Counted from the first letter of the stretch, positions 1-9,420 are shown. The stretch: DNA of 50,351 nt from Bacilli bacterium (GCA_024695105.1 JAILIV010000073.1:1-50351); one strand, 5' to 3'. The notes: generated by a model from the letters alone, not told the origin. Translations and numbers: made by a program.

Positions 1-269
1 CGTCCCTCTCCCGGTGGAGGCGAATAGGCGTTGAGGCATCCTTTCTTCAAAAGGGCGGAAACAAGCGTTTTGATCTTCTTCGGGGTCAAGGAAATCAAAC
101 TCCCGTACGTCCGCAGGTAATGGAACCGTTCCACCCGTTCGTCGCCCAAAAGAAGCAAAGCCACGGCGTCAGGAGAAGGGTCGTATCCTTCCTCCGCCAC
201 CTCTTTCACCGCGGCGAGGACCTTACCTTCCTTCGCCGAGAGTGGAATGCCATTCCGTTTCGCTGCCAT
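1..269 (-). CDS. Partial CDS (runs off window start), possible RQC-like winged-helix DNA-binding protein
   Basis: Open minus-strand frame from ATG at 269 to the window edge: MAAKRNGIPLSAKEGKVLAAVKEVAEEGYDPSPDAVALLLLGDERVERFHYLRTYGSLISLTPKKIKTLVSALLKKGCL; resembles the RQC wHTH pattern by eye only. Confidence 0.4.
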   Translation of the reverse strand, partial: MAAKRNGIPLSAKEGKVLAAVKEVAEEGYDPSPDAVALLLLGDERVERFHYLRTYGSLISLTPKKIKTLVSALLKKGCLNAYSPPPGEG

Positions 270-480
270 GGAGAAATCGTATACCCCTGAAAGGAATAGA
301 GGAACAAACAACCGCTTACATAGGCGCAAATAGTGACGTGAACAAACGTTTATCGTCCCGCTCCCATCTGTTTGTGCGCGGATTAAACTCATGCTCGCAG
401 TCAAGTTGTCTTCCATCTCCCCGAAGCGTAGAAAATGAGCTCTTTCGGGAAAAACAGTACTTAGCCGATGATGGTTGTTG

Positions 481-978
481 CTATATAACCAAACCGATCC
501 AAGATTTCAGACATCCGCTTTGTTTTCGAAAAAAAACTAGCAACCGTTTATCTCTTTGAACCATCTTAGTTCTCTCTAAAATGCTAGTAGAAAGGCTTTT
601 GTGCTTGCCAAAAAGCTCAGGCTCATATCCTTTGGGGTAGACCACATAAAACCATTCTCCCTTTCACAGCTTTTCCTATGCGATCAAAAGGATGTCTTCC
701 TTCAATAATTCTCTTTTCCTTTTGAATACCATCTTGACCAAAGAACGTTCCGATACGATAGACTTCTCGCCAATCAGTATGGCAACAAATGCGCCCATGG
801 GAAACAGCAGCAAGCCACCGATGGTTGCGGTTAAAGTCCACATCCAAGACGGCATAGAATCATTGCGGGCCATGAGAACCAGAGTCCAAAAAAGCACTGA
901 CGTTGCGGTCGTGAAAGATATTCCGACAATCAAAGGAGCTTTCCCGTCACGGTAAATCACATTTGTCGTTGCGCTCAT
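481..978 (-). pseudogene. Degenerate paralogue of the membrane/PH-like protein at 1330-1926
   Basis: ORF 676-978 (100 aa, two TM stretches) resembles the N-terminal half of 1330-1926 (FWT.VL.. / ILIGEKSIVSERSLVKMVFKRKRELLKEDILLIA versus VFPVSYVELGETSLRVHRAFKKDRSVRYDAILYIRF); the same frame continues past TAG and TGA as KGEWFYVVYPKGYEPELFGKHKSL to a TAG at 481. Confidence 0.5.
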
Positions 979-1329
979 CTTTAGTTTCTACTTCACCAAA
1001 AGGTTTTAAGGTTTAACCTAACAAGATTATTCGCGCTTTAACACGAAGCGCTACAAGAATCGCGGAAACATACAAACATACAAAAGTGAAGCAAGGAATA
1101 AACGCTGTTAATCGCAATAGAACACCCAACCGAGAAATCCAATGTTTACCATTGATCTCCGTTCCAATGAAAAACTCTTCGTAAAAGAGTGGGTTTTTAA
1201 TTGGCTTGTTGATTTACGAATACCAACCAGTTTCAAGCAAATAAGACGCAAAGAGCAAACTTATACCCCTTGTGTTATTAAAAGACGCGTTCAAACCCCA
1301 TCGCCTTGCCAAAATCGACCGTTATGGCC

Positions 1330-1926
1330 TTACCACTCTCTTTCCTGAGGATTTCCGTGCTCGGTGATCCACAGAGACTCGGCGACAAAACCATTGCCTT
1401 CCACAAGCTCCTTCTGACCATGGCAAGCGCTTTTGATCTTCTTTGTAATTGCATCATATGCATGCCGAGACGCGGATAACCAAAAACTAGGAAACGGATA
1501 ATCTTTGCGAATCTCAATAGTATTAAATTCAGCACCATCTGCTAAAACGAAATGAACTTTCCACCAATCTGGACCCCTCTTAGGATGAAAACGAATATAA
1601 AGTATCGCGTCATATCTAACGCTTCTGTCTTTCTTAAATGCCCTATGAACCCGCAACGACGTTTCACCCAGTTCGACATAGCTAACCGGAAAAACGATAA
1701 AAATGGCGGAAATGGGAATAGATATTACAAGTGAAATAGGGCCCGAAAGATAGAACCATAATCTCCAGCCAGATGTCCTTGCTTCCCAAAAAGCAGTAAT
1801 ATCCTTAGAGCCCTCCGCCCATAGCATAAAAAGAAAAAGAGCGAGTAGAACGGCCGTCCAAAAAAGCGGAACAATCGTTGGAAGAACAACACATTGATCA
1901 GCATTCACACAATACCGTTTTCTCAT
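1330..1926 (-). CDS. Two-TM membrane protein with PH-like C-terminal region; candidate immunity protein for the adjacent RHS C-terminus
   Basis: MRKRYCVNADQCVVLPTIVPLFWTAVLLALFLF...; ATG overlaps the TGA of the RHS C-terminal frame (ATGA at 1923-1926). Confidence 0.55.
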   Translation of the reverse strand: MRKRYCVNADQCVVLPTIVPLFWTAVLLALFLFMLWAEGSKDITAFWEARTSGWRLWFYLSGPISLVISIPISAIFIVFPVSYVELGETSLRVHRAFKKDRSVRYDAILYIRFHPKRGPDWWKVHFVLADGAEFNTIEIRKDYPFPSFWLSASRHAYDAITKKIKSACHGQKELVEGNGFVAESLWITEHGNPQEREW

Positions 1927-2993
1927 ACAAACCACTCTTCCCACCATTGATAAGGCCCCCATTTCAGCGGATACCCAATAATAAAACGAGCAGTAGCATC
2001 ACGAATCGAGAGACCAAAAGCGCTTATATAATTGGCATTTGAAAAATGACTATATTCTTTGCCCATTTTCCACGTTCCGCATCGGCCAAACAAAAACCCG
2101 GAAACATAGGCCACCGCGCCTTTTCCAAGTTGCCCGAGTCCCCATAATATAGCCAAACCAAAGTTATAGGTGTTCCCTTGCCCATTCGCATGCAATAGAT
2201 AACCCCCTACCCCACCAGCAAAATTGACAACTGCCGCAGTTATGGAAAGACCGGCCACGGCCACAGATGACATAGAGAACATGCCGAACATAGCAGCGCC
2301 AACCGTTCCACCGGCAGCCATTGCGAAACCAGTAACTCCCCCAAGAAGAGCTTTCGACGCAATTTCCCATCCATTGATATGGGAAAAATCTCAATTGTTG
2401 GAATCAAAAATGCCAAACAAATCGCCTTTATAAGTTTGTCTTACGAATTCTTCTCCTGCAGCCAAAAGCATACCGAGCAACGTCGAAACAATTAATGCTG
2501 TCACTGGAAATCGCCCCGTCGGGTCCGCGTAAACAAGCGGGTCGTTCAGGCAATAGACGTACGGGTTCAGCCCGCCTATTTCCTCCGGGTCGGCGTGGGT
2601 GGCCGAGTCCGGCTGCCAGAACCGGCAAAGGCGCGGGTCGTAGACGCGCCGCCCGAGCAGGTAGGCCCTGAGGAAGTCGTCGTAGTAGTAGCCCTTGTAG
2701 AGCAGGCGGTTCGCCGCCCCCACCCCCTCGGATGTCCCGTCGGACACGGAGAAGCGGCCCCAGGCGTCGTAGGAGTACTCGGCTCTCTCCCCTGTGGAGA
2801 GGTTGACGAGGCAGCGCAGGCACCCGAGCGCGCCGCTGACGGCGGCGTACCTCCTCGCCCAGGGGACGCCCCTGGAGGCGAAGTCGGGCCAGAGGGGGAT
2901 CTCGAAGAAGGAGCATTCGCCCAGGGTGTTGACGTCGAGAAAGGCCCCGATGCACGGGGTGCCTACGGGTATGAGCTTCTCATCTCTGGGCAT
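1923..2993 (-). pseudogene. Truncated RHS-repeat protein: RHS core motif plus variable C-terminal tip, interrupted by one in-frame TGA (2391-2393)
   Basis: GRRVYDPRLCRFWQPDSATHADPEEIGGLNPYVYCLNDPLVYADPTGRFP is the RHS-associated core; frames 2391-2993 and 1923-2321 are the same phase and join as ...GIFDSNN*DFSHINGWEIASKALLGGVTGFAMAAGG...; stop codon directly upstream of the 2993 start. Confidence 0.75.
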
Positions 2994-3147
2994 GTTCGGG
3001 GAATTATAACACTATTAACATCGCTAAGTTTTGGACGCGCGTGCGCAAACATAGAAATGATTTCCGCCTATGGCCTGATTCAATTACGAACACCATTTTT
3101 CCTTAATGCCCTTTTTGAACGGACTCCTATTTCATCATTCGCTTTTG

Positions 3148-3176
3148 TTGATAATCAAAAAACACAATCCTAGAAT
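3148..3176 (+). promoter_or_regulatory. Sigma-A-like promoter for nfu
   Basis: TTGATA - 17 bp - TAGAAT; -10 ends 9 nt before the ATG at 3186. Confidence 0.55.
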
Positions 3177-3185
3177 ACTTCCTGC

Positions 3186-3470
3186 ATGAACGAAGAAGAA
3201 ACCATCCGCCAAATAGAAGCCACCCTCGACAAAGTCCGTCCCTTTTTGCAACGCGACGGTGGGGACGTGGACTTCATCGGGTTCCGCGACGGCATCGTCT
3301 ACGTCACGATGGTCGGGGCTTGCGAAGGATGCGCCTTTGCCCAAGAGGATATTTCCGCGGGCGTGGAAATTATCATCATGGAAGAAGTCCCTGGCGTCAT
3401 GGCGGTGCAGACCAAGGACGTCCCGCCCGACATGATGGCGGAATACCTCAAGCGGAAAGGCACGAAGTAA
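3186..3470 (+). CDS. nfu: NifU C-terminal-domain (Nfu-type) Fe-S scaffold protein
   Basis: RPFLQRDGGDVDFIGFRDGIVYVTMVGACEGCAFA, CxxC motif. Confidence 0.85.
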   Translation: MNEEETIRQIEATLDKVRPFLQRDGGDVDFIGFRDGIVYVTMVGACEGCAFAQEDISAGVEIIIMEEVPGVMAVQTKDVPPDMMAEYLKRKGTK

Positions 3471-3480
3471 ACCGAAAAGA

Positions 3481-3519
3481 AAAAGCTCCCACGGATTCAT
3501 CGTCGGAGCTATTTTTCTT
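3481..3519. terminator. Bidirectional intrinsic terminator between convergent genes
   Basis: AGCTCC...GGAGCT stem with A-run before and T-run after. Confidence 0.6.
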
Positions 3520-3523
3520 ATTC

Positions 3524-3760
3524 CTATTCTTGGAACCAGAAGATACGGTTGAACAGGATGATCCAGATGATGTCCAGGATCCAGCCAACGGTACCCGCGG
3601 CGATGATCCAGAGAATGCCAAGGACCAAATGGAGCCAGTTCTTGTTCGCGATCGCTCCGCCAATGCGGTAGACCGCCCAAGTGATGTCCAAAACCCAGAT
3701 GCAAAGAACGATCTTGAGCCAGCGGGGGTTGTTGTTCATCCAATCGATGTAACCCTTCAT
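3524..3760 (-). CDS. Small membrane protein
   Basis: 78 aa hydrophobic ORF MKGYIDWMNNNPRWLKIVLCIWVLDITWAVYRIGG...; preceded by AGGGAGGAAAA. Confidence 0.65.
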   Translation of the reverse strand: MKGYIDWMNNNPRWLKIVLCIWVLDITWAVYRIGGAIANKNWLHLVLGILWIIAAGTVGWILDIIWIILFNRIFWFQE

Positions 3761-3845
3761 GCAGTTTTCCTCCCTTTAGCGAGAAATGATACACCTCCGC
3801 GCAAAATATGCGCGCACGAATTTAAAAAAAGGGCTTAACCCTTCG

Positions 3846-4634
3846 TTAGAAGTCCAACATCCAAGGCTGGAGCTTATTTCCCATCACGTAGCCGTTACGG
3901 TTATAGACGTCCTTTCGGTTATAGGTGAAATCCGCACCTGAAGGTTGGCACATGAACCCGCCGGCCTCTTTCACCAGCAGATCCCCCGCCGCGACATCCC
4001 ACTCTTTGGTAGAGGGAGAAAGGCGAATGAAGAAATCAGCCCTGCCTTCGGCCAAGGCGGCAAATTTCAAAGCCGCGCCAACCGGGGTGGGCTCACCCAA
4101 GAAATGGATTTTGTTTTTAGCGAGGTAACTTTCCTCCGCCGGGCGGAAAAAAGAAATGGAACGCATGACGCGAAGTTGTTCGGTGCGGGCATCCACATGC
4201 AAGCGCTGCTCCGTGCCGTCGGGATTTAAGCGATAGGCGCCTTCGCCTTTCACGGCGAAATACAAAACGCCCAAAGCCGGTGCGTTGATCACACCCAAGA
4301 CGATTTGCCCGTTCTCACAAAGGGCGATGTTGGTCGCGAACTCGCCGTTGCGGGAGACAAACTCCTTTGTCCCGTCCACCGGGTCTACGATCCATACACG
4401 CTTTTTGGAAAAACGTTCGGGGGTGTCGGCGCTTTCCTCGGTCAAAAACGCGTCATCGGGAAAACGAGCGGAAAGGTAGCCACGAATGATCTCGTCAGCC
4501 ATCTTATCAGCCTCGGTCACTGGGGAGTCGTCGTCTTTGATTTCCACCGCGAACGGTTTGGAATAAACGGTTAGGATTGCCTTCTCCGCCTCTTTGGCGG
4601 CTTCGATAGCGCAGCGTAACTCAAGCTCCAACAT
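3846..4634 (-). CDS. cysQ: 3'(2'),5'-bisphosphate nucleotidase / inositol monophosphatase family
   Basis: DDDSPVTEADKMADEII, EES, WIVDPVDGTKEF motifs. Confidence 0.85.
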   Translation of the reverse strand: MLELELRCAIEAAKEAEKAILTVYSKPFAVEIKDDDSPVTEADKMADEIIRGYLSARFPDDAFLTEESADTPERFSKKRVWIVDPVDGTKEFVSRNGEFATNIALCENGQIVLGVINAPALGVLYFAVKGEGAYRLNPDGTEQRLHVDARTEQLRVMRSISFFRPAEESYLAKNKIHFLGEPTPVGAALKFAALAEGRADFFIRLSPSTKEWDVAAGDLLVKEAGGFMCQPSGADFTYNRKDVYNRNGYVMGNKLQPWMLDF

Positions 4635-5589
4635 TGTTTTCCCTCACTACCACATCCAGCGCCTTGACAACCTCCATCACGTCGGTCTTATTCGGATCGA
4701 TCGTGCAGCCGGAAGCGAAGCGATGTCCGCCCCCGCCAAAGGCCTTGGCGACGCCATGAACAGGATACCCTTTGTTGGAACGCAGTTCCACGTTGATTTG
4801 GCCATCGGGGAAATACACGAAGAGAGCGTAGCAATGGCAATCCCCATGAACCGGGGCTAACGCATTTACCAAACGAAGGGCTTTTTGCGGTGTTAATCCG
4901 CAAGATTCGCACATTTTATCGGTGAGTACGCAATAGCAAACCGTTTGGTACTTTTGGTGTTTGGCACGAATCAGCGCCTTGCACTTCTTCACCTCGGGAG
5001 GTTCGTAGTAAGCGATCTTTTCGATCGAGCGAATGCGGATGTGATACCGCTTCAACTTCTGCACAATGTGCATCGTGCGGCGGGTCGTGCCGAAATATGT
5101 GAAATGCCCCGAGTCGGTGCACATGGCAAGATAAAGGCATTCGGCGATAAGCGTGTTCATCTTCATCTTCCGGCCAAACGCAAGTTCGGCGATGATCTCC
5201 GCGGCGGCGATGCGGGAGGGATCGGAAACCGACAAACCGTCGAACGGTTCCATCTCCTTGTTGGGCTGATGGTGGTCGAACTTCAAAAAAGCCTGCGCAG
5301 TGAAGACCCGAGGATCTTCCACACGACGCAGGCAAGAAACGTCCACGATGATGGCCAAGGATTCCGCGATGACCTTATCTTCCACCACATCCATTGGGGC
5401 CAGGCGCTCGAAGAAGGCGGGTAGGCCAGAGCCAATCGCGTAAACTTTTTTCTGCGGATAGTTCAAACGCAGCAATTCCCGCAAAGCGATTTGGGTGCCA
5501 TAGCAATCCCCATCGGGAAGGGCATGTCCAAAGATGGTGATGGTGTCATGGGATTCGATGAGTTTTAGGGCTTTGCGGAAATCGTACAT
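4621..5589 (-). CDS. nrnA: DHH/DHHA1 phosphoesterase, NrnA-like oligoribonuclease/pAp phosphatase
   Basis: GHALPDGDCYGT, KFDHHQ, AFGGGGHRFASGC motifs. Confidence 0.85.
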   Translation of the reverse strand: MYDFRKALKLIESHDTITIFGHALPDGDCYGTQIALRELLRLNYPQKKVYAIGSGLPAFFERLAPMDVVEDKVIAESLAIIVDVSCLRRVEDPRVFTAQAFLKFDHHQPNKEMEPFDGLSVSDPSRIAAAEIIAELAFGRKMKMNTLIAECLYLAMCTDSGHFTYFGTTRRTMHIVQKLKRYHIRIRSIEKIAYYEPPEVKKCKALIRAKHQKYQTVCYCVLTDKMCESCGLTPQKALRLVNALAPVHGDCHCYALFVYFPDGQINVELRSNKGYPVHGVAKAFGGGGHRFASGCTIDPNKTDVMEVVKALDVVVRENNVGA

Positions 5590-5634
5590 GGCTTCTAAAG
5601 CCGATTAGCATACCCTACCCCTAAGGAATGCGCA

Positions 5635-5668
5635 AACAAAAAACGCTCCGAACCGAATCGAAGCGTTT
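5635..5668 (-). terminator. Intrinsic terminator downstream of rpoE
   Basis: minus strand AACGCTTCGATTCGGTTCGGAGCGTTTTTTG. Confidence 0.7.
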
Positions 5669-5686
5669 AGTAACATCAACAAGCGA

Positions 5687-6124
5687 TTAATACTTGTCGC
5701 CAGAGATGCCGTAGAGATCCCCGACGTCCTCGGCGGGCTTGGGGTCTTCGCCATCGTCGCCGCCTTGTTCGCCATCGTCGTCGTCCCCGACGTTGCCACG
5801 GACGGACTTGTTGTACTCGCTCTCCTCTTGGGTTTCGATGGTGTCGTCGTCGTGGGTGTTGACCTCGTTATAGACGGCGTCCATGTCGATGTGGACTTTG
5901 TCATAGGTGTGACGGGAACGGAGGTCCCACTTGTTTTCGCCCAAGACGACGAATTGCCCGGACATGGAAAGGTCGGTATAGAAATGCCCAATGCGGTTGG
6001 GTTCTTCCAAATCGGTGATTTCGAGTTCTTCTTTGACTTTAGCCCAAAGGTCGGCGAACTTCATTTCCTTGCCTTCGGCTTCCAGGACGCGGAACGCGGC
6101 CTCGAGCATAGATCCTTCTTTCAT
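5687..6124 (-). CDS. rpoE: DNA-directed RNA polymerase delta subunit
   Basis: 145 aa, HARE-HTH-like N-terminus plus acidic C-terminal tail. Confidence 0.85.
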   Translation of the reverse strand: MKEGSMLEAAFRVLEAEGKEMKFADLWAKVKEELEITDLEEPNRIGHFYTDLSMSGQFVVLGENKWDLRSRHTYDKVHIDMDAVYNEVNTHDDDTIETQEESEYNKSVRGNVGDDDDGEQGGDDGEDPKPAEDVGDLYGISGDKY

Positions 6125-6157
6125 GGTGTAGGTTCCTTTCTAACGTGCGTAATTATC

Positions 6158-7786
6158 TCACATCTTCTCCGGGCTTGAGACCCCCAAGATTCCAAGAGCG
6201 TTTCGTAGGGTAATCTGTGAGGCCTTAATTAGAGCAAGGCGCGAGCGCGTGAGCGGGAGGTTGTCCCGATCGATGACCCGGTTATGGGCATAGAACTCGT
6301 GGATGAGGCCCGCGAGTTTGTGGATGTAGGCGCATACGCGGTATGGGGCACGTTCTCTGGCCGCCCCCTCGATCGCGTTGCCGAAGTCGGCGATGTGCTT
6401 GAGGATGGCGTTTTCTTGCTCGTTCCCTAAGCCACTACCCTGCTCGTCGATTCCAATGTCTTGGCCAAGCAACAACAGGGAGCAGCAACGGGCATGGGCG
6501 TACTGCGCATAGTAGACGGGGTTGGAGGAAGATTGTTCTAAAGCCAGGTCGAAGTCGAAGTCCAAATGGGTCGACGGGGCACGTTCCACGAAGAGGTAAC
6601 GCACCGCGTCCACCCCCACTTCCTCCACGAGTTCGTGATGGGTGATGGATTGGCCCGTGCGCTTACTCATCTTCACTTCTTTGCCATCCCGGAACGTCCT
6701 CACGATCTGGATTAGGTCAACTTCCAAGGCATCGGGAGAGTATCCCTTCATCGCAAGGGCGGACTTCATGCGGGCGATGTAGCCATGGTGGTCGGCGCCC
6801 AAGACGTCGATCAACAGGTCAAAGCCACGGGACATCTTGTCGTAATGGTAGGCGATGTCCGGCATGAAATAGGTATATTGCCCATTGCTTTTGATAATGG
6901 GGCGGTCCTTGTCGTCCAAGAAGGCGGTCGTACGCAGGAAGGTCGCGCCGTCTTCGACATAGGTGTATTCCTTCAAATCCTCGAACGCCTTCTCGACGAG
7001 ATGGTTCTTGCGGATGTCGGACTCGAAGCTGAACCGATCAAAGTGGATGCGGAAATGTTCCAATTCCTTTTTGATTTTGGCGAGTTCTGCGTCGATGCCA
7101 TAACGTATGAAGAAATCGTGGCTCTCTTGGGTATCTTGCAGATAACGGTCGCCGAATTGGTCTTTGATGGACTGGGCGATGGCAATTAAATCTTTGCCAT
7201 GGTAGTCGTCGTCCCCAAGCTCCAGCTTTTCGCCATAAAGCTCGTGGTAACGGGCGCGAATCGAATGGCCGAGGTGCTCCACCTGGTTGCCACAGTCATT
7301 GACGTAATACTCACGCGTCACGTCATATCCCGCCCAAGAAAGCGTCTCGGCTAGGGAATCGCCAAAGGCGCCGATGCGGGTATGACCCAAATGGATATCC
7401 CCGGTGGGGTTGGCGGAGAAAAACTCCACGTTCACCTTGACGTTCTTTTTGGGAAGACGCCCATAGTTCTCACCTTGGCGGAACACTTCCGACAAAACGG
7501 TGGACAAAGCGTTGCTGTGCAAAAAGAAATTGATGAATCCCGGACCCGCGATTTCGATTTTATCGATGATGGGGTCATGGATGGAGGCGATCAGGGATTC
7601 GGCAAAGGCGCGCGGCGCCATGCCAAGACTCTTGCCATAACGCAAGGCGAAGTTGGTCGCGTAATCGCCATGGACGGGGTCTTTGCTCCGTTCCAAAACG
7701 ACGTCGTTAGGGGTTAAGGAAAGGCCGAAGTTCTTTCCGGCTTCGATCAATAGGGTTTTAAGCGTCTCTTCGTTTCCCATATTCAC
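6158..7786 (-). CDS. argS: Arginyl-tRNA synthetase
   Basis: FFSANPTGDIHLGHTRIGAFGD, KMSKRTG-type motif, C-terminal anticodon-binding domain. Confidence 0.95.
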   Translation of the reverse strand: MNMGNEETLKTLLIEAGKNFGLSLTPNDVVLERSKDPVHGDYATNFALRYGKSLGMAPRAFAESLIASIHDPIIDKIEIAGPGFINFFLHSNALSTVLSEVFRQGENYGRLPKKNVKVNVEFFSANPTGDIHLGHTRIGAFGDSLAETLSWAGYDVTREYYVNDCGNQVEHLGHSIRARYHELYGEKLELGDDDYHGKDLIAIAQSIKDQFGDRYLQDTQESHDFFIRYGIDAELAKIKKELEHFRIHFDRFSFESDIRKNHLVEKAFEDLKEYTYVEDGATFLRTTAFLDDKDRPIIKSNGQYTYFMPDIAYHYDKMSRGFDLLIDVLGADHHGYIARMKSALAMKGYSPDALEVDLIQIVRTFRDGKEVKMSKRTGQSITHHELVEEVGVDAVRYLFVERAPSTHLDFDFDLALEQSSSNPVYYAQYAHARCCSLLLLGQDIGIDEQGSGLGNEQENAILKHIADFGNAIEGAARERAPYRVCAYIHKLAGLIHEFYAHNRVIDRDNLPLTRSRLALIKASQITLRNALGILGVSSPEKM

Positions 7787-8262
7787 ACGTCCTTTTCTAG
7801 TAGCACCACCGCGTTGCAGCGAATGGCTTTCTTCTCTCCGACGGCGTCGCAGCCTTCGTTGGTCTTGGCCTTAATGCTTACTTGACCGGAGTTCACGCCC
7901 AACAAGGAGGCCAAATGGGCGACCATTCCATCGATGTGGGGGCGAAGCCGTGGCTCTTCGGTCACGACGTTAGCGTCCACATTAACGATGTGGTACCCCT
8001 CCTTAGCGACCAATCCCAAACACTTACGGAGAATCAAAGCGGAATCGATGCCCTTAATCGTAGGATCGGAAGGAGGAAATAGCCTCCCGATGTCCCCTGC
8101 CCCGATCGCGCCTAGCAAAGCATCGGAGATAGCGTGAAGCAAGGCGTCGCCGTCAGAATGGCCTAGTAAGCCTTTCTCATACGGCAGTTTCACCCCGCCC
8201 AATATCAATGGGCGGCCTTCCACCAAAAGATGGATGTCTTCGCCAAAGCCGACGCGCATCAT
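7783..8262 (-). CDS. ispF: 2-C-methyl-D-erythritol 2,4-cyclodiphosphate synthase
   Basis: RVGFGEDIHLLVEGRPLILGGVKLPYEKGLLGHSDGDALLHAISDALLGA. Confidence 0.95.
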   Translation of the reverse strand: MMRVGFGEDIHLLVEGRPLILGGVKLPYEKGLLGHSDGDALLHAISDALLGAIGAGDIGRLFPPSDPTIKGIDSALILRKCLGLVAKEGYHIVNVDANVVTEEPRLRPHIDGMVAHLASLLGVNSGQVSIKAKTNEGCDAVGEKKAIRCNAVVLLEKDV

Positions 8263-9368
8263 ACGTTGAACCGGAAGAAGACGACGTCGCCGTCTTGCAT
8301 ACGGTAATCCTTTCCTTCAATGCGGAGCTTGCCTGCCTCTTTGATCGCGGCTTCCGAGCCAAGGAGGCGGAACTGCTCGAAATCGTAGCATTCGCACTTG
8401 ATGAAGCCTTTTTGGAAGTCGCTATGGATGATGCCGGCGCATTCAGGCGCGGTGGCGCCCACAGGGAACGTCCAGGCACGGCACTCGTCCTTCCCCGCCG
8501 TGAAGAAGGTGGCGAGGTTAAGCAACCGGTAAGAAGCCTTGACGAGTTTGTCTAAACCCGACTCTTTGGCCCCGAGGGTTTGCAAGAACTCGGCGCGTTC
8601 GGCTGGGTCAAGAAGCGAAAGCTCATATTCGATTTGGCAGGATACGGGGATGCACTGCGCACCTTGGGAGGCGGCGAATTCCGCGACGGTTTGATAATAG
8701 CGGCATTGGCTCAAATCCGCATAGTCTTCATCGGAAACGTTGGCCACATAAAGGATGGGCTTTAGGGTAAGCAGGAAGAAGTTCTTCCGCGCATACTCCA
8801 GCTGCTCCTCGGAGAGTTCCTTGCACATACGGCCAGGAAGCCCTTCGGCGAGGGTCTTCTTTAACGGCTGAAGGATAGCCATCTCATAGAGGGCGGTCTT
8901 GTCTTTGCTTAAGCGCGCCTTTTGCTCCACGCGGCCGATGCGCTTCTCGACGGCATCCAAATCCGCCATGGCAAGCTCTAAATCGATGATCTCGATGTCG
9001 CGCTTAGGGTCCACGGACTCCTCCACGTGGATGATTTCGTTGGAATCGAAGCAACGCACCACTTCCACGATCGCGTCAGATTCGCGGATGGCGGCGAGGA
9101 ATTGGTTGCCTAACCCTTCGCCTTTGCTCGCGCCTTTGACGAGGCCTGCGATGTCATAGAACTCAAACGTCGCGTTGACCTTCTTCAAGGGCTGGAACTT
9201 CTCACACAGGAAATCGAGCCGCTCATCGGGGACGACGACCACACCCGTGTTGGGCTTAATGGTGGCGAAAGGATAGTTCGCCGCCTCCACGCGGGAATTG
9301 GTGATCGCGTTGAACAAGGTGGACTTGCCCACATTGGGCAATCCGACGATACCGGCTTTTAATGACAT
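8259..9368 (-). CDS. ychF: Ribosome-binding ATPase YchF
   Basis: [22 protein letters not shown]-like C-terminus. Confidence 0.95.
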   Translation of the reverse strand: MSLKAGIVGLPNVGKSTLFNAITNSRVEAANYPFATIKPNTGVVVVPDERLDFLCEKFQPLKKVNATFEFYDIAGLVKGASKGEGLGNQFLAAIRESDAIVEVVRCFDSNEIIHVEESVDPKRDIEIIDLELAMADLDAVEKRIGRVEQKARLSKDKTALYEMAILQPLKKTLAEGLPGRMCKELSEEQLEYARKNFFLLTLKPILYVANVSDEDYADLSQCRYYQTVAEFAASQGAQCIPVSCQIEYELSLLDPAERAEFLQTLGAKESGLDKLVKASYRLLNLATFFTAGKDECRAWTFPVGATAPECAGIIHSDFQKGFIKCECYDFEQFRLLGSEAAIKEAGKLRIEGKDYRMQDGDVVFFRFNV

Positions 9369-9420
9369 TCTGCTTCCTCCTTGGGCGAAAGCATTGTACG
9401 CTCACCCATGCGCGATAGGG

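Noticed and set aside
242-559. 105-aa plus-strand ORF in the AT-rich accessory region
   Set aside because: No SD, no domain, and overlaps the start of the minus-strand partial gene and the relic region.
2391-2393. Genome-wide UGA=Trp recoding (genetic code 4) as the explanation for the in-frame TGA in RHS
   Set aside because: TGA is the natural stop of full-length genes here (e.g. fhs at 14845-14847) and Trp is encoded by TGG in intact housekeeping genes.
2595-3173. 192-aa plus-strand ORF opposite the RHS core
   Set aside because: Antisense of the GC-rich RHS core, which has a canonical motif on the minus strand.
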